A DNA stretch of 64,000 bases, taken from NCBI GenBank assembly GCA_947164965.1, contig CAMUYR010000005.1:102919-166918 (forward strand), read 5' to 3'. The notes under the pieces were generated by a model. That model ran no database searches and had not been told where the DNA came from. It saw only the letters and a program-made list of their open reading frames with translations. A program made the position numbers and the translations under genes. Within the stretch, counting starts at the first letter, position 1. Every line of letters starts with the position of its first letter. Of the stretch, positions 51,134-60,204 are shown piece by piece. The stretch is from an uncultured Prevotella sp. GTDB taxonomy: Bacteria; Bacteroidota; Bacteroidia; Bacteroidales; Bacteroidaceae.

Positions 51134-51610
51134 TTATTTAAACTGCAGCTCCAGTTGTCGAGTCGGCTCTTTGTAGCCGATGTGTGAGGCCATAAAAGAT
51201 CTTTCCAGGGCCTCAGATATAAGTTTTCGTTCAGAACTGGTGACATGGTTCTTGTCACTCTCTGAGTTGATCTGTAAGGCACGGTTTAGGCTGCCTTTTA
51301 CAGCCTTGTCATCCAGAAAGACGTAATAGACGGTGAAAACCCTGTTATAAGCGGCAGCATCCGACATTTCCTTTTCCGTCTGGTATCGTTCATAGCAGAC
51401 AGTCATCGTCTTTCTGAGCGACTTGCCAGACCTACTGTTTTCCCATCCTGCACCCTCTTCATTTTCAAAGGCGACGGCAATAGCCTCGCGTTTCTGTATC
51501 TTGTTGATCTTGCTCCACCCATAGTACACCTTCAGACGTCTTTTCGCCTGACGGTGAACCTGGTGTTCAGCTTCCAGCTTTTTGAGCTTGTCATAGGTCA
51601 TTTTTTCCAT
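51134..51610 (-). CDS. Hypothetical 158-aa protein
   Basis: Basic, helical protein (KKLEAEHQVHRQAKRRLKVYYG), without signal. The charged composition suggests nucleic-acid binding. Last gene of the minus-strand run 55-51 kb, directly upstream of region B on the same strand. No family recognised. Confidence 0.55.
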   Translation of the reverse strand: MEKMTYDKLKKLEAEHQVHRQAKRRLKVYYGWSKINKIQKREAIAVAFENEEGAGWENSRSGKSLRKTMTVCYERYQTEKEMSDAAAYNRVFTVYYVFLDDKAVKGSLNRALQINSESDKNHVTSSERKLISEALERSFMASHIGYKEPTRQLELQFK

Positions 51611-51636
51611 TAAACCAACTAAAAAGGGATTTGGTG

Positions 51637-52524
51637 TTACTTGATACCATAGATTTTCTCACATTCCGCTTCGATTGCTTTGTAGTCGAAGTCTGGTTTG
51701 AGTTGTAGCAGCTCATGGCGTAGCTTACGGATAATCATCCTGTCGATATTCTGGTCACGGCATTTGGCAGAATAGAGTGACTGATATTCGTTCCGTTCTG
51801 AGCTGGCTACCTTGTATTTCCATTTAAGGGACTGGTAGGTTTCTTCTTGCTGACGCTCAGCAAGTTCTTCTTGCAACGCCTTACGTGCATCGTCACGTTC
51901 CTGTTGGGCCTCTTGCCGTAAGCGGCGGTCACTCTGCCAGTTCCACCAGAATTTCTCAGCGAGGTTAAGCTCACCGTCCTTGTATTTCTGCTTATGCAGG
52001 CAAGGTGCCTTTTTCACTATGACGTAACTTTGTCGTTCATAGTGATATTCCTTTAGGATGTATATCAGACCTGCATACTCAGGAACCTCTTCCGGCTGTA
52101 TCAGTCCTTCTGGAACAGCGTAATAGAAGTAGTTTGGTTTCTTGTGGCTTTCTATCAGATGACTGTCACCTGGCTTTATTCTTGCCTTACAGTCATCAAT
52201 GGAATTATACAGGTGTTTGTTCCATTCGTAGCTCTGATAGAACGACGGCATGAAACGCTCCTCCTCCGTCGGTCCTTTCAGGATGATATGCTTCTCTTTT
52301 TTATTTTTGAAGTCGTTTTTGAAGTCTGTACGGCTGATTTTGATTTCAAACTCGTAGATGTAGCCTGTCTTCGTCCAGATGAGTTTGTCTGACTCCCATT
52401 CAAAGACAAACAGCCCGTCAACATTGTATTTCCAGGAAGCGAAGACATAATTCAACCGCCGCTGTATTGACTGCTCAGTCAGCGGATCACTCTTTACTGG
52501 TGTTTGTTTTCTCAATACGCCCAT
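51637..52524 (-). CDS. MmcB/PD-(D/E)XK-like putative nuclease-fold protein
   Basis: 295 aa. The segment YIYEFEIKISRTDFKNDFKNKKEKH near residues 50-75 gives the E-x-K motif with a D-F-x-x-D-x-K-x-K-H follow-up seen in MmcB-like nuclease-fold proteins, here split over two runs of the same helix-strand unit. The C-terminal half is a long coiled coil (about 195-250). Likely DNA-processing; substrate unknown. Confidence 0.6.
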   Translation of the reverse strand: MGVLRKQTPVKSDPLTEQSIQRRLNYVFASWKYNVDGLFVFEWESDKLIWTKTGYIYEFEIKISRTDFKNDFKNKKEKHIILKGPTEEERFMPSFYQSYEWNKHLYNSIDDCKARIKPGDSHLIESHKKPNYFYYAVPEGLIQPEEVPEYAGLIYILKEYHYERQSYVIVKKAPCLHKQKYKDGELNLAEKFWWNWQSDRRLRQEAQQERDDARKALQEELAERQQEETYQSLKWKYKVASSERNEYQSLYSAKCRDQNIDRMIIRKLRHELLQLKPDFDYKAIEAECEKIYGIK

Positions 52525-52538
52525 GACAGATAACGAAT

Positions 52539-52862
52539 TTATTCGTAGTTAAACAGTTGTTCCGGGTCTTTGAAATCTTTCAGGAGATACGGATCAACGT
52601 AGTATTTTCCGATTTTATAGTCGGCGTATTTGACCATTTTCTTCTGAAAATATACTTTTGTTTCAGGGTCAGTCTCAGGAATGAGCCACCAGTAGTATAT
52701 GTCCAAATCGTCCGTTGGTTTGTTTCCGAATTTAGATCTTAGCTTTGGTACAATCTGGTCGCGCTCGAACTCTACATAGTCGCCCCGTCCACCATGGACG
52801 ATGCGGTTATAGCCTGTGGCGAACAATGTCCCGTTTTTCAAATATATATTTTGCTTAATCAT
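52539..52862 (-). CDS. Hypothetical 107-aa protein
   Basis: No signal. Mixed alpha/beta with many tyrosines (DLDIYYWWLIP). Follows the coupled 36-aa gene region. Unknown function. Confidence 0.5.
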   Translation of the reverse strand: MIKQNIYLKNGTLFATGYNRIVHGGRGDYVEFERDQIVPKLRSKFGNKPTDDLDIYYWWLIPETDPETKVYFQKKMVKYADYKIGKYYVDPYLLKDFKDPEQLFNYE

Positions 52863-52894
52863 TTTGTTTATCTTACTTTTCCTTGTTCTTTATA

Positions 52895-53005
52895 CTATCT
52901 AATGTTACTTCTAAAGTCGCAAGTAGGAAGATACCTACTGTATAAAAGCAGCATTATCCATCCTATAACGGCGAATAAAAACATGACATATACCGTTTTG
53001 TTCAT
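52895..53005 (-). CDS. 36-aa single-span membrane peptide
   Basis: ATG at 53005 overlaps the stop of the 113-aa gene (ATGA), which supports real translation. MNKTVYVMFLFAVIGWIMLLL forms one membrane helix and the rest is short and polar. Unknown role. Confidence 0.45.
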   Translation of the reverse strand: MNKTVYVMFLFAVIGWIMLLLYSRYLPTCDFRSNIR

Positions 53006-53343
53006 AACTCAATTACTTTATCAACCATTGCCAATCTCATTGCATCCTGTAGTTGATGGACATAGTTTATGGGTACCACAAGGTTCTCTCCGGCCTTCCA
53101 CCAGAACTTGTTGCCGTCGGCACCATCTTCAAGGAAAAGATCAATACTGTCGTTCTCCCAGGTGCATCGTTGCTCGTCATGCCACCATCCGTGACTTTCG
53201 AGAATATCATTCGTTAAAGGCATCGGTGAACATCCATCCCGAAACGCCCAGACAACATTTGCCGGGGTTATTTTGGTAGGTTTACCTCTTACCAGATACC
53301 AGTTCCCGATAGTGATATTGGTTATAATTTTATTCATATTCAT
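53002..53343 (-). CDS. Hypothetical 113-aa protein
   Basis: The sequence NITIGNWYLVRGKPTKITPANV is a beta-barrel-like module found in many uncharacterised Bacteroidales phage and mobile-element proteins. The end is helical (YVHQLQDAMRLAMVDK). Unknown function. Confidence 0.55.
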   Translation of the reverse strand: MNMNKIITNITIGNWYLVRGKPTKITPANVVWAFRDGCSPMPLTNDILESHGWWHDEQRCTWENDSIDLFLEDGADGNKFWWKAGENLVVPINYVHQLQDAMRLAMVDKVIEL

Positions 53344-53346
53344 ATT

Positions 53347-53637
53347 CTATTTTTTTAATTTAGATTCAATACTCATCATAAGTTTTACCCTTTCGGTTAT
53401 GTCAATACGGAACTCTTCGTCCTTTATCTCTCCATATTTATTGTAGCGTAACAATGTTTTTTCTTCCAGCTTTACATCTTTTCCCTGTCCTAACGCGGCC
53501 ATAGTTCCCATGATAGCATGGCGTAAGTTATTAAACTTCACTTCTTCACCATCAGGAAACGTGATTATCCAAGTGCGGTCAGTTCGAAGCCGGACCGTAT
53601 TACCAAGTACGCCAATGGTTTTATATTTGTTTGACAT
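53347..53637 (-). CDS. Hypothetical 96-aa protein
   Basis: Beta-rich start (TIGVLGNTVRLRTDRTWIITF) and helical end. No signal. Three bases from the next gene. Unknown. Confidence 0.5.
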   Translation of the reverse strand: MSNKYKTIGVLGNTVRLRTDRTWIITFPDGEEVKFNNLRHAIMGTMAALGQGKDVKLEEKTLLRYNKYGEIKDEEFRIDITERVKLMMSIESKLKK

Positions 53638-53650
53638 ATTAAATTATGGT

Positions 53651-54358
53651 TTAGAAATCAGGTAATGGTTCAAGGATTGAATCCGCTCCTTCTTGAAATT
53701 CTATTGCATGAGTCCATGTGTTAGGACGTATAGAAGAGAGAAGAGCAATATCATCCTCATTAAGGATGTCTGTCACTTTTCCCATCAGTTTCATCATATC
53801 ATCATATTTATCCATTCCGTTCAACAATGACGATGGTTCACCTTCCTCATTATCAAGGATTGAAAGCAATGCGTATGCGATTGCTGCCCTGCTATTTCTT
53901 TTTGCTTCCTTTTTCGGCTTTTCTATAAGATTCAAATTGTTTTTTAACTGTTCAGTGAGCTTATTAAATCTCTCCAAAGCTATTTCTTTATCCACAAACC
54001 TTCCGGCTAAATGTTCGTCGATGTCGATGGATGGGTGTATCGTGATATTATCATTATGAATATATAAACCAGCAAGTGTTTTGCCATTTGTGCCGGTTCC
54101 TGTGGTACCTAAACAGCTGCAACATAATATCACATCCACCTGATCAGACATCACGTAGTTTGCTCTGGTGATTACCTCGTTAATACGATAAACACTGTCC
54201 GGGTCAGTCTCCTTCGTGAAGAATTTGCCGACCAGGTGGGCGTACCGCTCAGCGGTAATCTTCTCTATTACCTTTGCACGTTGTTTTCTGCTGCTGAACA
54301 GACGACGGATAAGTGTCTGCTCATGCTCAATGGCCTTTATATACTCTTGATGGTTCAT
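53651..54358 (-). CDS. Hypothetical 235-aa protein
   Basis: Helical N-terminus with basic patch (FSSRKQRAKVIEKI). A middle part with DVILCCSCLGTTGTGTNGKT includes cysteines and a glycine/threonine loop. Short glutamate-rich end. No recognised family. Confidence 0.55.
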   Translation of the reverse strand: MNHQEYIKAIEHEQTLIRRLFSSRKQRAKVIEKITAERYAHLVGKFFTKETDPDSVYRINEVITRANYVMSDQVDVILCCSCLGTTGTGTNGKTLAGLYIHNDNITIHPSIDIDEHLAGRFVDKEIALERFNKLTEQLKNNLNLIEKPKKEAKRNSRAAIAYALLSILDNEEGEPSSLLNGMDKYDDMMKLMGKVTDILNEDDIALLSSIRPNTWTHAIEFQEGADSILEPLPDF

Positions 54359-54418
54359 ATTATACTTGTTTTATTACTATTATATTATGACTTTTCCATA
54401 CTATCTTATTATGATAGT

Positions 54419-55072
54419 TTATCTGATTTTAATCATTTCATCCAGTAGCGGTTTGTCTTCACCTTCGATGATGACAAATGCCTTTAGTACTTGGACTTCA
54501 CCGATAGTAAACATTGCCTTGAAGTTATCAGAGGAGCGTAGCGACATCTTCTTTACCTTGAATGTTTCCATTACACGAATGAGATCATACAGACATTCCG
54601 TATTCATTGCTCCACCAGCCAATGAATAGAGTTGTTGAGGATCTGGAACCAGCTTCCCCGTCACGCCATGATGACCCCTGCCGTGACATACAGGGCATTC
54701 AAAAGTGTCGGTGTACTCATGGCCGTTTTGGGCTTCGTAAGTCCATTCAACCTTACCAGAGCCGTGACAGTCTTCACACTTTACCTTTTCCTCCACCTTG
54801 GGAGCTTTAGCCAGCGCTTTTATCAAGCAATCTTTGGTTATTGGCTTATTCCAAGGCAATTCCTTTGGGATAACACTGTCGGTATTGGGAAGACCTTGTT
54901 CGGGTATCTGTTCCAGGTCATCCACCATATTCTCCGGCACTCTTATCAAGAGGTGTCCGTCTGACGCTATAACATATCCGTGCTGACGGAAAACATCAGC
55001 CAGTCCTGGTCGTGTTTCATCTTTTGAAACGAAAGGAACCAGAAGATCCTTTGTGATTTTTATCTCTGCCAT
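54419..55072 (-). CDS. Zinc-finger protein with DnaJ-like cysteine motif
   Basis: 217 aa. Two cysteine pairs (CEDCHGSGKV at ~99-108 and CPVCHGRGHH at ~127-136) form a DnaJ-type zinc-binding fold. The N-terminal part (ASDGHLLIRVPE) and C-terminal part (FKAMFTIGEVQVLKAFVIIEG) resemble the beta elements of sliding-clamp-like proteins, but this is weak. Directly follows the 187-aa gene. Confidence 0.6.
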   Translation of the reverse strand: MAEIKITKDLLVPFVSKDETRPGLADVFRQHGYVIASDGHLLIRVPENMVDDLEQIPEQGLPNTDSVIPKELPWNKPITKDCLIKALAKAPKVEEKVKCEDCHGSGKVEWTYEAQNGHEYTDTFECPVCHGRGHHGVTGKLVPDPQQLYSLAGGAMNTECLYDLIRVMETFKVKKMSLRSSDNFKAMFTIGEVQVLKAFVIIEGEDKPLLDEMIKIR

Positions 55073-55073
55073 A

Positions 55074-55637
55074 TTATTTGGGTAAAATGATTATTTCTTC
55101 TTCGCCTCGTCTGCTGATATAGGCGAAAACATCTTCACGCATAACGGTGCGGGATTTTACATGTATGTCTCTGACAGCAGCATATTCCTTGCACCATTGT
55201 TCATTGAGAGTCCATGATATTCCCGGATCCGGTTCTTGGCTATAGGCCCGATATACCTTCAATGGAAAAATCATTTTATCAAATGCTGTAGCGTCCTCTG
55301 GAGTCATAAACCAATTTTTACTGGGTCTATTGGATTTAAAGAACGGCATAAACTCATGAACGTTATCAACTCTACCAGCAGCTACCCATACAGAGCGTAG
55401 CAGCTCCCAATAGGTAGGATTAGGAAGGATACTTGCCTTTTTGAAAAAGATATCCTTCATTTTCTCTGGGTTTTCCTCCACGTCATGCGCCTGTATAAGC
55501 TGCTTGATGATTTTTTCCACTCTCGCCAGTACCTTCGGAGGATATGACGGAATACGACGCGTGAAGTCCGAATGCTCATTGATAGCAGTCGAACTTGGGT
55601 TATACGTCGGAATAGTATGTTTCGGTATAGTTATCAT
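55074..55637 (-). CDS. Hypothetical 187-aa protein
   Basis: ATG at 55637 overlaps the methylase stop (ATGA), and the longer frame is thus not needed. Alpha/beta with IYQAYSQEPDP-like and EEEIIILPK ends; the middle part has a MFPLKVYRAYS stretch as in ADP-ribosyltransferase-like folds, though this is a guess. Unknown function. Confidence 0.5.
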   Translation of the reverse strand: MITIPKHTIPTYNPSSTAINEHSDFTRRIPSYPPKVLARVEKIIKQLIQAHDVEENPEKMKDIFFKKASILPNPTYWELLRSVWVAAGRVDNVHEFMPFFKSNRPSKNWFMTPEDATAFDKMIFPLKVYRAYSQEPDPGISWTLNEQWCKEYAAVRDIHVKSRTVMREDVFAYISRRGEEEIIILPK

Positions 55638-57313
55638 ATTACCATTTTCTGATAGTCCGACAGTTTCATACACAATGCCTCACAAAGCACTCGACTCATA
55701 TTCACTTCAACGGCATTGCCGATGAATTTCTTCTGTTCTGCCTGTGTGCCTATCAGCACATAGTCCTCTGGGAAGCCCATGATACGCTTCAGCTCTTGGA
55801 TGTTCAGCATACGCATTTTGATATCAACGATGCCGTATGCAGCCATAAACTCCTTGATTTTCCTTGTCATGGGAGAGTCTTCCTCATAGATGGCTATTGC
55901 CATTTCTCCCTTCTCTGTTGATATCAGGTAAGGCGGCATTTTATCCATGCGAGCTATCAGCGTAAAGCAGGGATTCTCAATGCTACCGCCGTCACTCTTG
56001 AAAGAATAAGGGTTCATCAGATACTGGTCAGCCGAGACCAGTTTTTGTTTCGGGTTGCATAGAACGGCAGGATTGACCGTTTCTATTGACCCCACCTGAC
56101 CGCCACCGCTATATTCGTTGGCGAGAAACTGGTTAGTTTGAATGGTTACCTTATCCAAGGGAACATCCGGCATCGGCTCGTTCAGGTCAACGCTTACAAG
56201 TGCATGTCGTTCCTTGGTAGTAACAGTAGGACTCGGACTTTCAATAGAGCTGTTAAAGCCATTACCGAAGTATGCCGTGACGAAGGCATGGTGATCGACA
56301 CAGGTAATGGTGCCAGCCGGTTTGTCAACGGTCTGGTTCTTGCTGGCAGGGTCGCCACTGAACTGCTTGCTGAGGAAGTTCAGCTTGACATAGCCCAGTC
56401 GGTTTTGTGTGGCTACCACAGGGCACGGCTCGTCAGTTGGGACAGGACGATAGTGTCCGCTCTTGTTCATGCTGTTATATTTCAAGATAAAGTCCTCATA
56501 CTTTTTCTTGCCACCAGCAACGAATTTAACCAAGCCGGCAAAGATACGCTCCAGCGTCTTTTCACAGAGAGGCTTTTTCTTCATGAAGATACTGCTGCCC
56601 TCATCCTGCAAGTCCAGTACCTCACGGACAGGTTTCCATTTCTTATACTGATGGAACATGCCGCCTTCGTCGCCGTTCTTGGCATAGCTCTGAACGGGGA
56701 ATACGATAGGCAGTCCACATTTGGCAAACTGCCCGAAGAAACGCTTCCGGGAGGTGTATGCTCCGAAATCTGCTGCATTGAGAATGCGGTAGTCGTAGTC
56801 ATAGCCGTATTGCTGTACGGTTTTGACCCACTTCAGATAACATCGGCCCTGATCTTTGCTCACCGGCTTGCCGTTCTCATCCAGATCACCCCAGCACATA
56901 AATTCCTCGACGTTCTCAATCTGGATATAATCGGGCTGTATAGCCTCGATATATCGGAAGAGATGTTCAGCCAAAGTACGGCTATCCGCGTCTCGCGGCT
57001 GGCCACCTTTGGCTTTGCTGAAATTGGTACATTCCAGACTTGCCCAGAGTACCTTGTAAGCATCAGGATGCTTTTCCTGCATCTTCTGGAGGTGCTTTAC
57101 CAGCGGGCCAAGTTCCAGTGTTCTGATATCTTCCGTGAAGTGCATGGTATCGGGATGGTTTGCCTGATGGGACGCAATAGCGTTGGCATCATGGTTGACG
57201 CAAGCCACCACCTTTGCACATTTCTTATTGAACAACCTGGCGTGTTCAACACCTGTTGACGTGCCACCGGCACCACAGAAAAGGTCGATGTATAACAGCT
57301 TAATTTTATCCAT
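55634..57313 (-). CDS. C5-cytosine DNA methyltransferase, divergent motif IV
   Basis: 559 aa. Motif I LFCGAGGTSTGVEHA, motif VI ENVEEFM, motif VIII SRKRFFGQF, and motif X with the RIMGFPEDYVL and GNAVEVNMSRVL pieces are all present. The motif IV Cys95 lies in SLECTNFSKAKGG, with Glu instead of the usual Pro before the cysteine. A long target-recognition region (about 250-460) is included. Solitary, with no partner nuclease beside it: probably epigenetic or anti-restriction. Confidence 0.9.
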   Translation of the reverse strand: MDKIKLLYIDLFCGAGGTSTGVEHARLFNKKCAKVVACVNHDANAIASHQANHPDTMHFTEDIRTLELGPLVKHLQKMQEKHPDAYKVLWASLECTNFSKAKGGQPRDADSRTLAEHLFRYIEAIQPDYIQIENVEEFMCWGDLDENGKPVSKDQGRCYLKWVKTVQQYGYDYDYRILNAADFGAYTSRKRFFGQFAKCGLPIVFPVQSYAKNGDEGGMFHQYKKWKPVREVLDLQDEGSSIFMKKKPLCEKTLERIFAGLVKFVAGGKKKYEDFILKYNSMNKSGHYRPVPTDEPCPVVATQNRLGYVKLNFLSKQFSGDPASKNQTVDKPAGTITCVDHHAFVTAYFGNGFNSSIESPSPTVTTKERHALVSVDLNEPMPDVPLDKVTIQTNQFLANEYSGGGQVGSIETVNPAVLCNPKQKLVSADQYLMNPYSFKSDGGSIENPCFTLIARMDKMPPYLISTEKGEMAIAIYEEDSPMTRKIKEFMAAYGIVDIKMRMLNIQELKRIMGFPEDYVLIGTQAEQKKFIGNAVEVNMSRVLCEALCMKLSDYQKMVI

Positions 57314-57365
57314 AATTTTTATATTTTGGTTATCACTATAATTTTTCCCACGGATGTGTAGAAAT

Positions 57366-58106
57366 TCATTCCTGCCATCCCTGAATATTAATAGAACAAT
57401 CCCGAATATTTTCCGTTTTAAGCATTTCCTTACAGAAAGCCTTAACGATTTTCTCCACTTCCGGAAGGTATCTCAAATTGTAATCAGACCAGAACAAAGT
57501 TTTGATGACCTTATCGCTTCCAGCCCATTTCTTGAATTTATTCTGTAAGTATTTATAAAAACCGTCCATCAGGTTCATACACTTTTCAGCTTCTGCTCCT
57601 TCGAGTTTAACATGTTGTCTGGAATCGAGCCAGTTATAATCTTCTTTACTAAAGAATACCCGTGCTTCTTCATCAAACTTAGTGTTATAGGATATTAACT
57701 GTTTCTTCGTCAAAGAATCAGATATCTGTGAGAATCCACAAGCCCAAGGCCAACACAGAACATCCTCTTTCAAAGTCTTTTCAAAGACGTTTCGCACATC
57801 CTTACGGTATCTGTCACGTTGTAGACGGAAGTATTTTTTCGGATAATAGCAGTCCAGATACACAAAATCTGGAGTTGTACCGCAGAGGATGAAATAAAGC
57901 CCTTTATACCAGAAAGTGTATTCATACGAGATTTTGTATTCGCTATTGGTATCGAGACGGGGGACACCAAAACGTCGATAGAGATACAAAAAAGAGTCTG
58001 ACACTTTCAGTTCACCCCACATCTTCTGTGCTATTTCGCGAACGCCAAAAGCCCGATCAAAGGTCTCTGGGCATTGTGCCTTGGTTTTGACAACCTTATT
58101 ATTCAT
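57366..58106 (-). CDS. Hypothetical 246-aa protein
   Basis: No export signal, rich in aromatic and basic residues. Located between the methylase and the PAPS-reductase-like gene on the same strand, suggesting a joint DNA-modification role that the sequence alone does not show. Family not recognised. Confidence 0.5.
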   Translation of the reverse strand: MNNKVVKTKAQCPETFDRAFGVREIAQKMWGELKVSDSFLYLYRRFGVPRLDTNSEYKISYEYTFWYKGLYFILCGTTPDFVYLDCYYPKKYFRLQRDRYRKDVRNVFEKTLKEDVLCWPWACGFSQISDSLTKKQLISYNTKFDEEARVFFSKEDYNWLDSRQHVKLEGAEAEKCMNLMDGFYKYLQNKFKKWAGSDKVIKTLFWSDYNLRYLPEVEKIVKAFCKEMLKTENIRDCSINIQGWQE

Positions 58107-58142
58107 AATCAGTGACTTTATATGTTTGTACCTTATTATATA

Positions 58143-59123
58143 TTATGACGGGCCACCGCATTTACGGAACGCTCCTGCCGGAAGCTGCCATGTTTCATTT
58201 TCGCCAATTAGAATTGGCATTCTGTATTCATAAGAGGTAGCGAGGCTACGAAGTTCCTCCGTGATGGTGTCATAAGGAACACCCTTACGGATCAAGGATG
58301 CCAGGTCGGTATCACGTTTCATAGTGTACCCAAAATTCTTCTCAAAGCGTATCAGATCCTCTGCCTGACGATGACTGCAGCAAGCTGCTGATGCAAACTG
58401 ATGGCAGTTACCGAATACGCAGAACTTACACGAGCAGCGTCCAAAGCCCATGAAATAGCAGGGATGAGGGCGAACGCGGTATTTCTCCAGCAAGTCCCAT
58501 ATTTGCTGTTCTTTCCAGTCACGGATGGGACGGAAGCGGTCAATATGTCTGGGATTACGCCCGTTTCTCAGATCTGCTCTATCAGGTTCAATGATAGCAT
58601 AGCCAGCACGCTGCTTGCTTTCTTCACCCCGTTCACCAGACAATACCAGAGTACGTATGTTTTGAAATCTCTCTTGATGCCGAAGAGCTGTGGCGCATAC
58701 ATCCACTTTCAGGTAGGCGCTACACCAGCGCACTCGCAGATCCGGCGACGGCTGTGGGAATTTGTTTCTTGTGGAAGGTTTGCCTTTATCACCCCCTGTT
58801 TGTCGGACTGAACCGTCAGGAAGTTCAAAGCAGACGGGCGCTGTCAGGCTTTCTGTGCGTGTCATTTCACGCTCAAAGCCTCCCACCTTCCACTGGAAAT
58901 AGACAGGAACATCAAAGGCTGCACCCAACTTGCGACAGTAGTCTGGTGTTACCTCCCAATCAAAGAGGCTACGACCTCGCCCGTCTATCTCCTGGTGCCA
59001 GAGTTCTATTTTCTCCTTGGGAACACCATTATCAAGGAGAAAAAGCAGAAGGGCAGTACTATCCTTTCCACCAGAGAAACTGACGATATATTTATCGTAA
59101 TTATAGAGATCGAAGTCTGCCAT
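58143..59123 (-). CDS. PAPS-reductase/ATP-pyrophosphatase-family protein with cysteine cluster
   Basis: 326 aa from ATG 59123 (MADFDLYNYDKYIVSFSGG), overlapping the previous stop. PP-loop motif SGGKDSTALLLFLL. Cysteines in CYFMGFGRCSCKFCVFGNC near residues 230-250 could hold an iron-sulfur cluster, as in DndC-like and sulfur-transfer enzymes. Near the cytosine methylase, so sulfur-based DNA modification is one option, but other dnd genes are not seen. Confidence 0.82.
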   Translation of the reverse strand: MADFDLYNYDKYIVSFSGGKDSTALLLFLLDNGVPKEKIELWHQEIDGRGRSLFDWEVTPDYCRKLGAAFDVPVYFQWKVGGFEREMTRTESLTAPVCFELPDGSVRQTGGDKGKPSTRNKFPQPSPDLRVRWCSAYLKVDVCATALRHQERFQNIRTLVLSGERGEESKQRAGYAIIEPDRADLRNGRNPRHIDRFRPIRDWKEQQIWDLLEKYRVRPHPCYFMGFGRCSCKFCVFGNCHQFASAACCSHRQAEDLIRFEKNFGYTMKRDTDLASLIRKGVPYDTITEELRSLATSYEYRMPILIGENETWQLPAGAFRKCGGPS

Positions 59124-59464
59124 CACGCTGCAATATTTAAGTCGTTGAGAAAATCCATACGCTTCCATTGTCCGAAGAGTTCCTTGTATTTTTCCAGAGG
59201 ATAATGAACGTCATTCATGCAACCACCGTTTCCAAAGATCACCATTTTAATATGTGTCTTTTCTTTCAGACCCTCTATATAGTTTTCGAGCCATCGTCTG
59301 TCACGGTACCAACGGAGATTTACATCGACCGTCTGTGAAATATGAGAGTCACACTCTTCAATCACATTAACGCGGTATTCTCCAGTATTACCAAAGAGTT
59401 TAGAGACCCAAACCTCGTAGGATTTATTGGGTTCAACCTTCTTATATGTGATAACATTCTCCAT
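59123..59464 (-). CDS. Hypothetical 113-aa protein heading the modification operon
   Basis: Start at ATG 59464 (MENVITYKKVEPNKSYEV), set by operator/promoter copy 3 which lies within the longer frame. Beta-rich, no signal. Translationally coupled to the PAPS-reductase-like gene. Unknown function. Confidence 0.6.
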   Translation of the reverse strand: MENVITYKKVEPNKSYEVWVSKLFGNTGEYRVNVIEECDSHISQTVDVNLRWYRDRRWLENYIEGLKEKTHIKMVIFGNGGCMNDVHYPLEKYKELFGQWKRMDFLNDLNIAA

Positions 59465-59495
59465 GTGTAAATATCTTATTTTAGTATTTCCGTAT

Positions 59496-59534
59496 GCAAA
59501 GTTATAAATATTTCTTGAAATACGCAAATATTTT
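59496..59534 (-). promoter_or_regulatory. TATTTCCGTA-type operator/promoter, copy 3 (inverted)
   Basis: On the minus strand AATATTTGCGTATTTCAAG, then AAATATTTATAACTTTGCA with -7 box TAACTTTG. An inverted TACGGAAATA half-site lies just downstream. Sequence and spacing match the copies at 39658 and 44650. Confidence 0.6.
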
Positions 59535-59576
59535 AATATTTATTTCAAAAATAATTTCAAAATAGGCTGTTTTACG

Positions 59577-59903
59577 CTATATATTATCCATCAGAACTTG
59601 TCTAACAGCCTCTTTTTCAACGTCCACAACAGCCCGTTTCAGAGTATGATCTTCATTCAGTAGAGAAACGACATAGCCGTCTTTGCCTTCTTCCAGAGAA
59701 ACAAAAACCCATCCTTGGTGTTGTTCACCGGCAACTTTTAGAACGAGTGTCGGCATATTATTATATAAGGTATAGGATATTGTGGAACACCCCAACTTCT
59801 TCAATATATTCTTACCGTCTTTTCCGGCTATAGAACGGATAGCCGCTGCCGCCACTTCGCGGCAGTGCGCTAACTGTTCCTTTGTAACTTTTACTGTCAT
59901 CAT
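59577..59903 (-). CDS. Hypothetical 108-aa protein
   Basis: Start taken at 59903 (MMTVKVTKEQLAHCREVAA); the longer frame overlaps the previous gene. Helical N-terminus with beta-rich end (TLVLKVAGEQHQGWVFVSL). Unknown. Confidence 0.5.
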   Translation of the reverse strand: MMTVKVTKEQLAHCREVAAAAIRSIAGKDGKNILKKLGCSTISYTLYNNMPTLVLKVAGEQHQGWVFVSLEEGKDGYVVSLLNEDHTLKRAVVDVEKEAVRQVLMDNI

Positions 59904-59904
59904 A

Positions 59905-60204
59905 TTATGATTTAACATTAAAATTTGCAATTTCAAACTGATAGGGTGGTCTGCCGTTTTTGTGATCCTTATCGAACACCTTAATCAATGTGTTTTCTAT
60001 TTCATTGAAGAGATAGACCTTTTCGTAAGGTTCCGTCAGGCAGTCACCATTCAGATATTGCCTGGCCTTGGCACAGGCAGTTATCATGTCATTGACATAG
60101 TCCTTATCATCCTCACCGTTGTCCTCACAGTAGGTAACGAGGTGATATTTACCATAGATTTTCGTTTCCGGGAACATTTCCGTTTGTATAACTGTCCTAT
60201 TCAT
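59905..60204 (-). CDS. Hypothetical 99-aa protein
   Basis: Start at 60204 (MNRTVIQTEMFPETKIYG), overlapping the preceding gene by 8 bases. An alpha/beta protein of the YHLVTYCEDNGEDD type, frequent in Bacteroidales mobile DNA. Unknown. Confidence 0.5.
   Translation of the reverse strand: MNRTVIQTEMFPETKIYGKYHLVTYCEDNGEDDKDYVNDMITACAKARQYLNGDCLTEPYEKVYLFNEIENTLIKVFDKDHKNGRPPYQFEIANFNVKS

Noticed and set aside
56138..57259. Long plus-strand frame of 373 codons
   Set aside because: It lies wholly opposite the C5 methylase, has no promoter and no family pattern; it is a mirror frame of a conserved gene.
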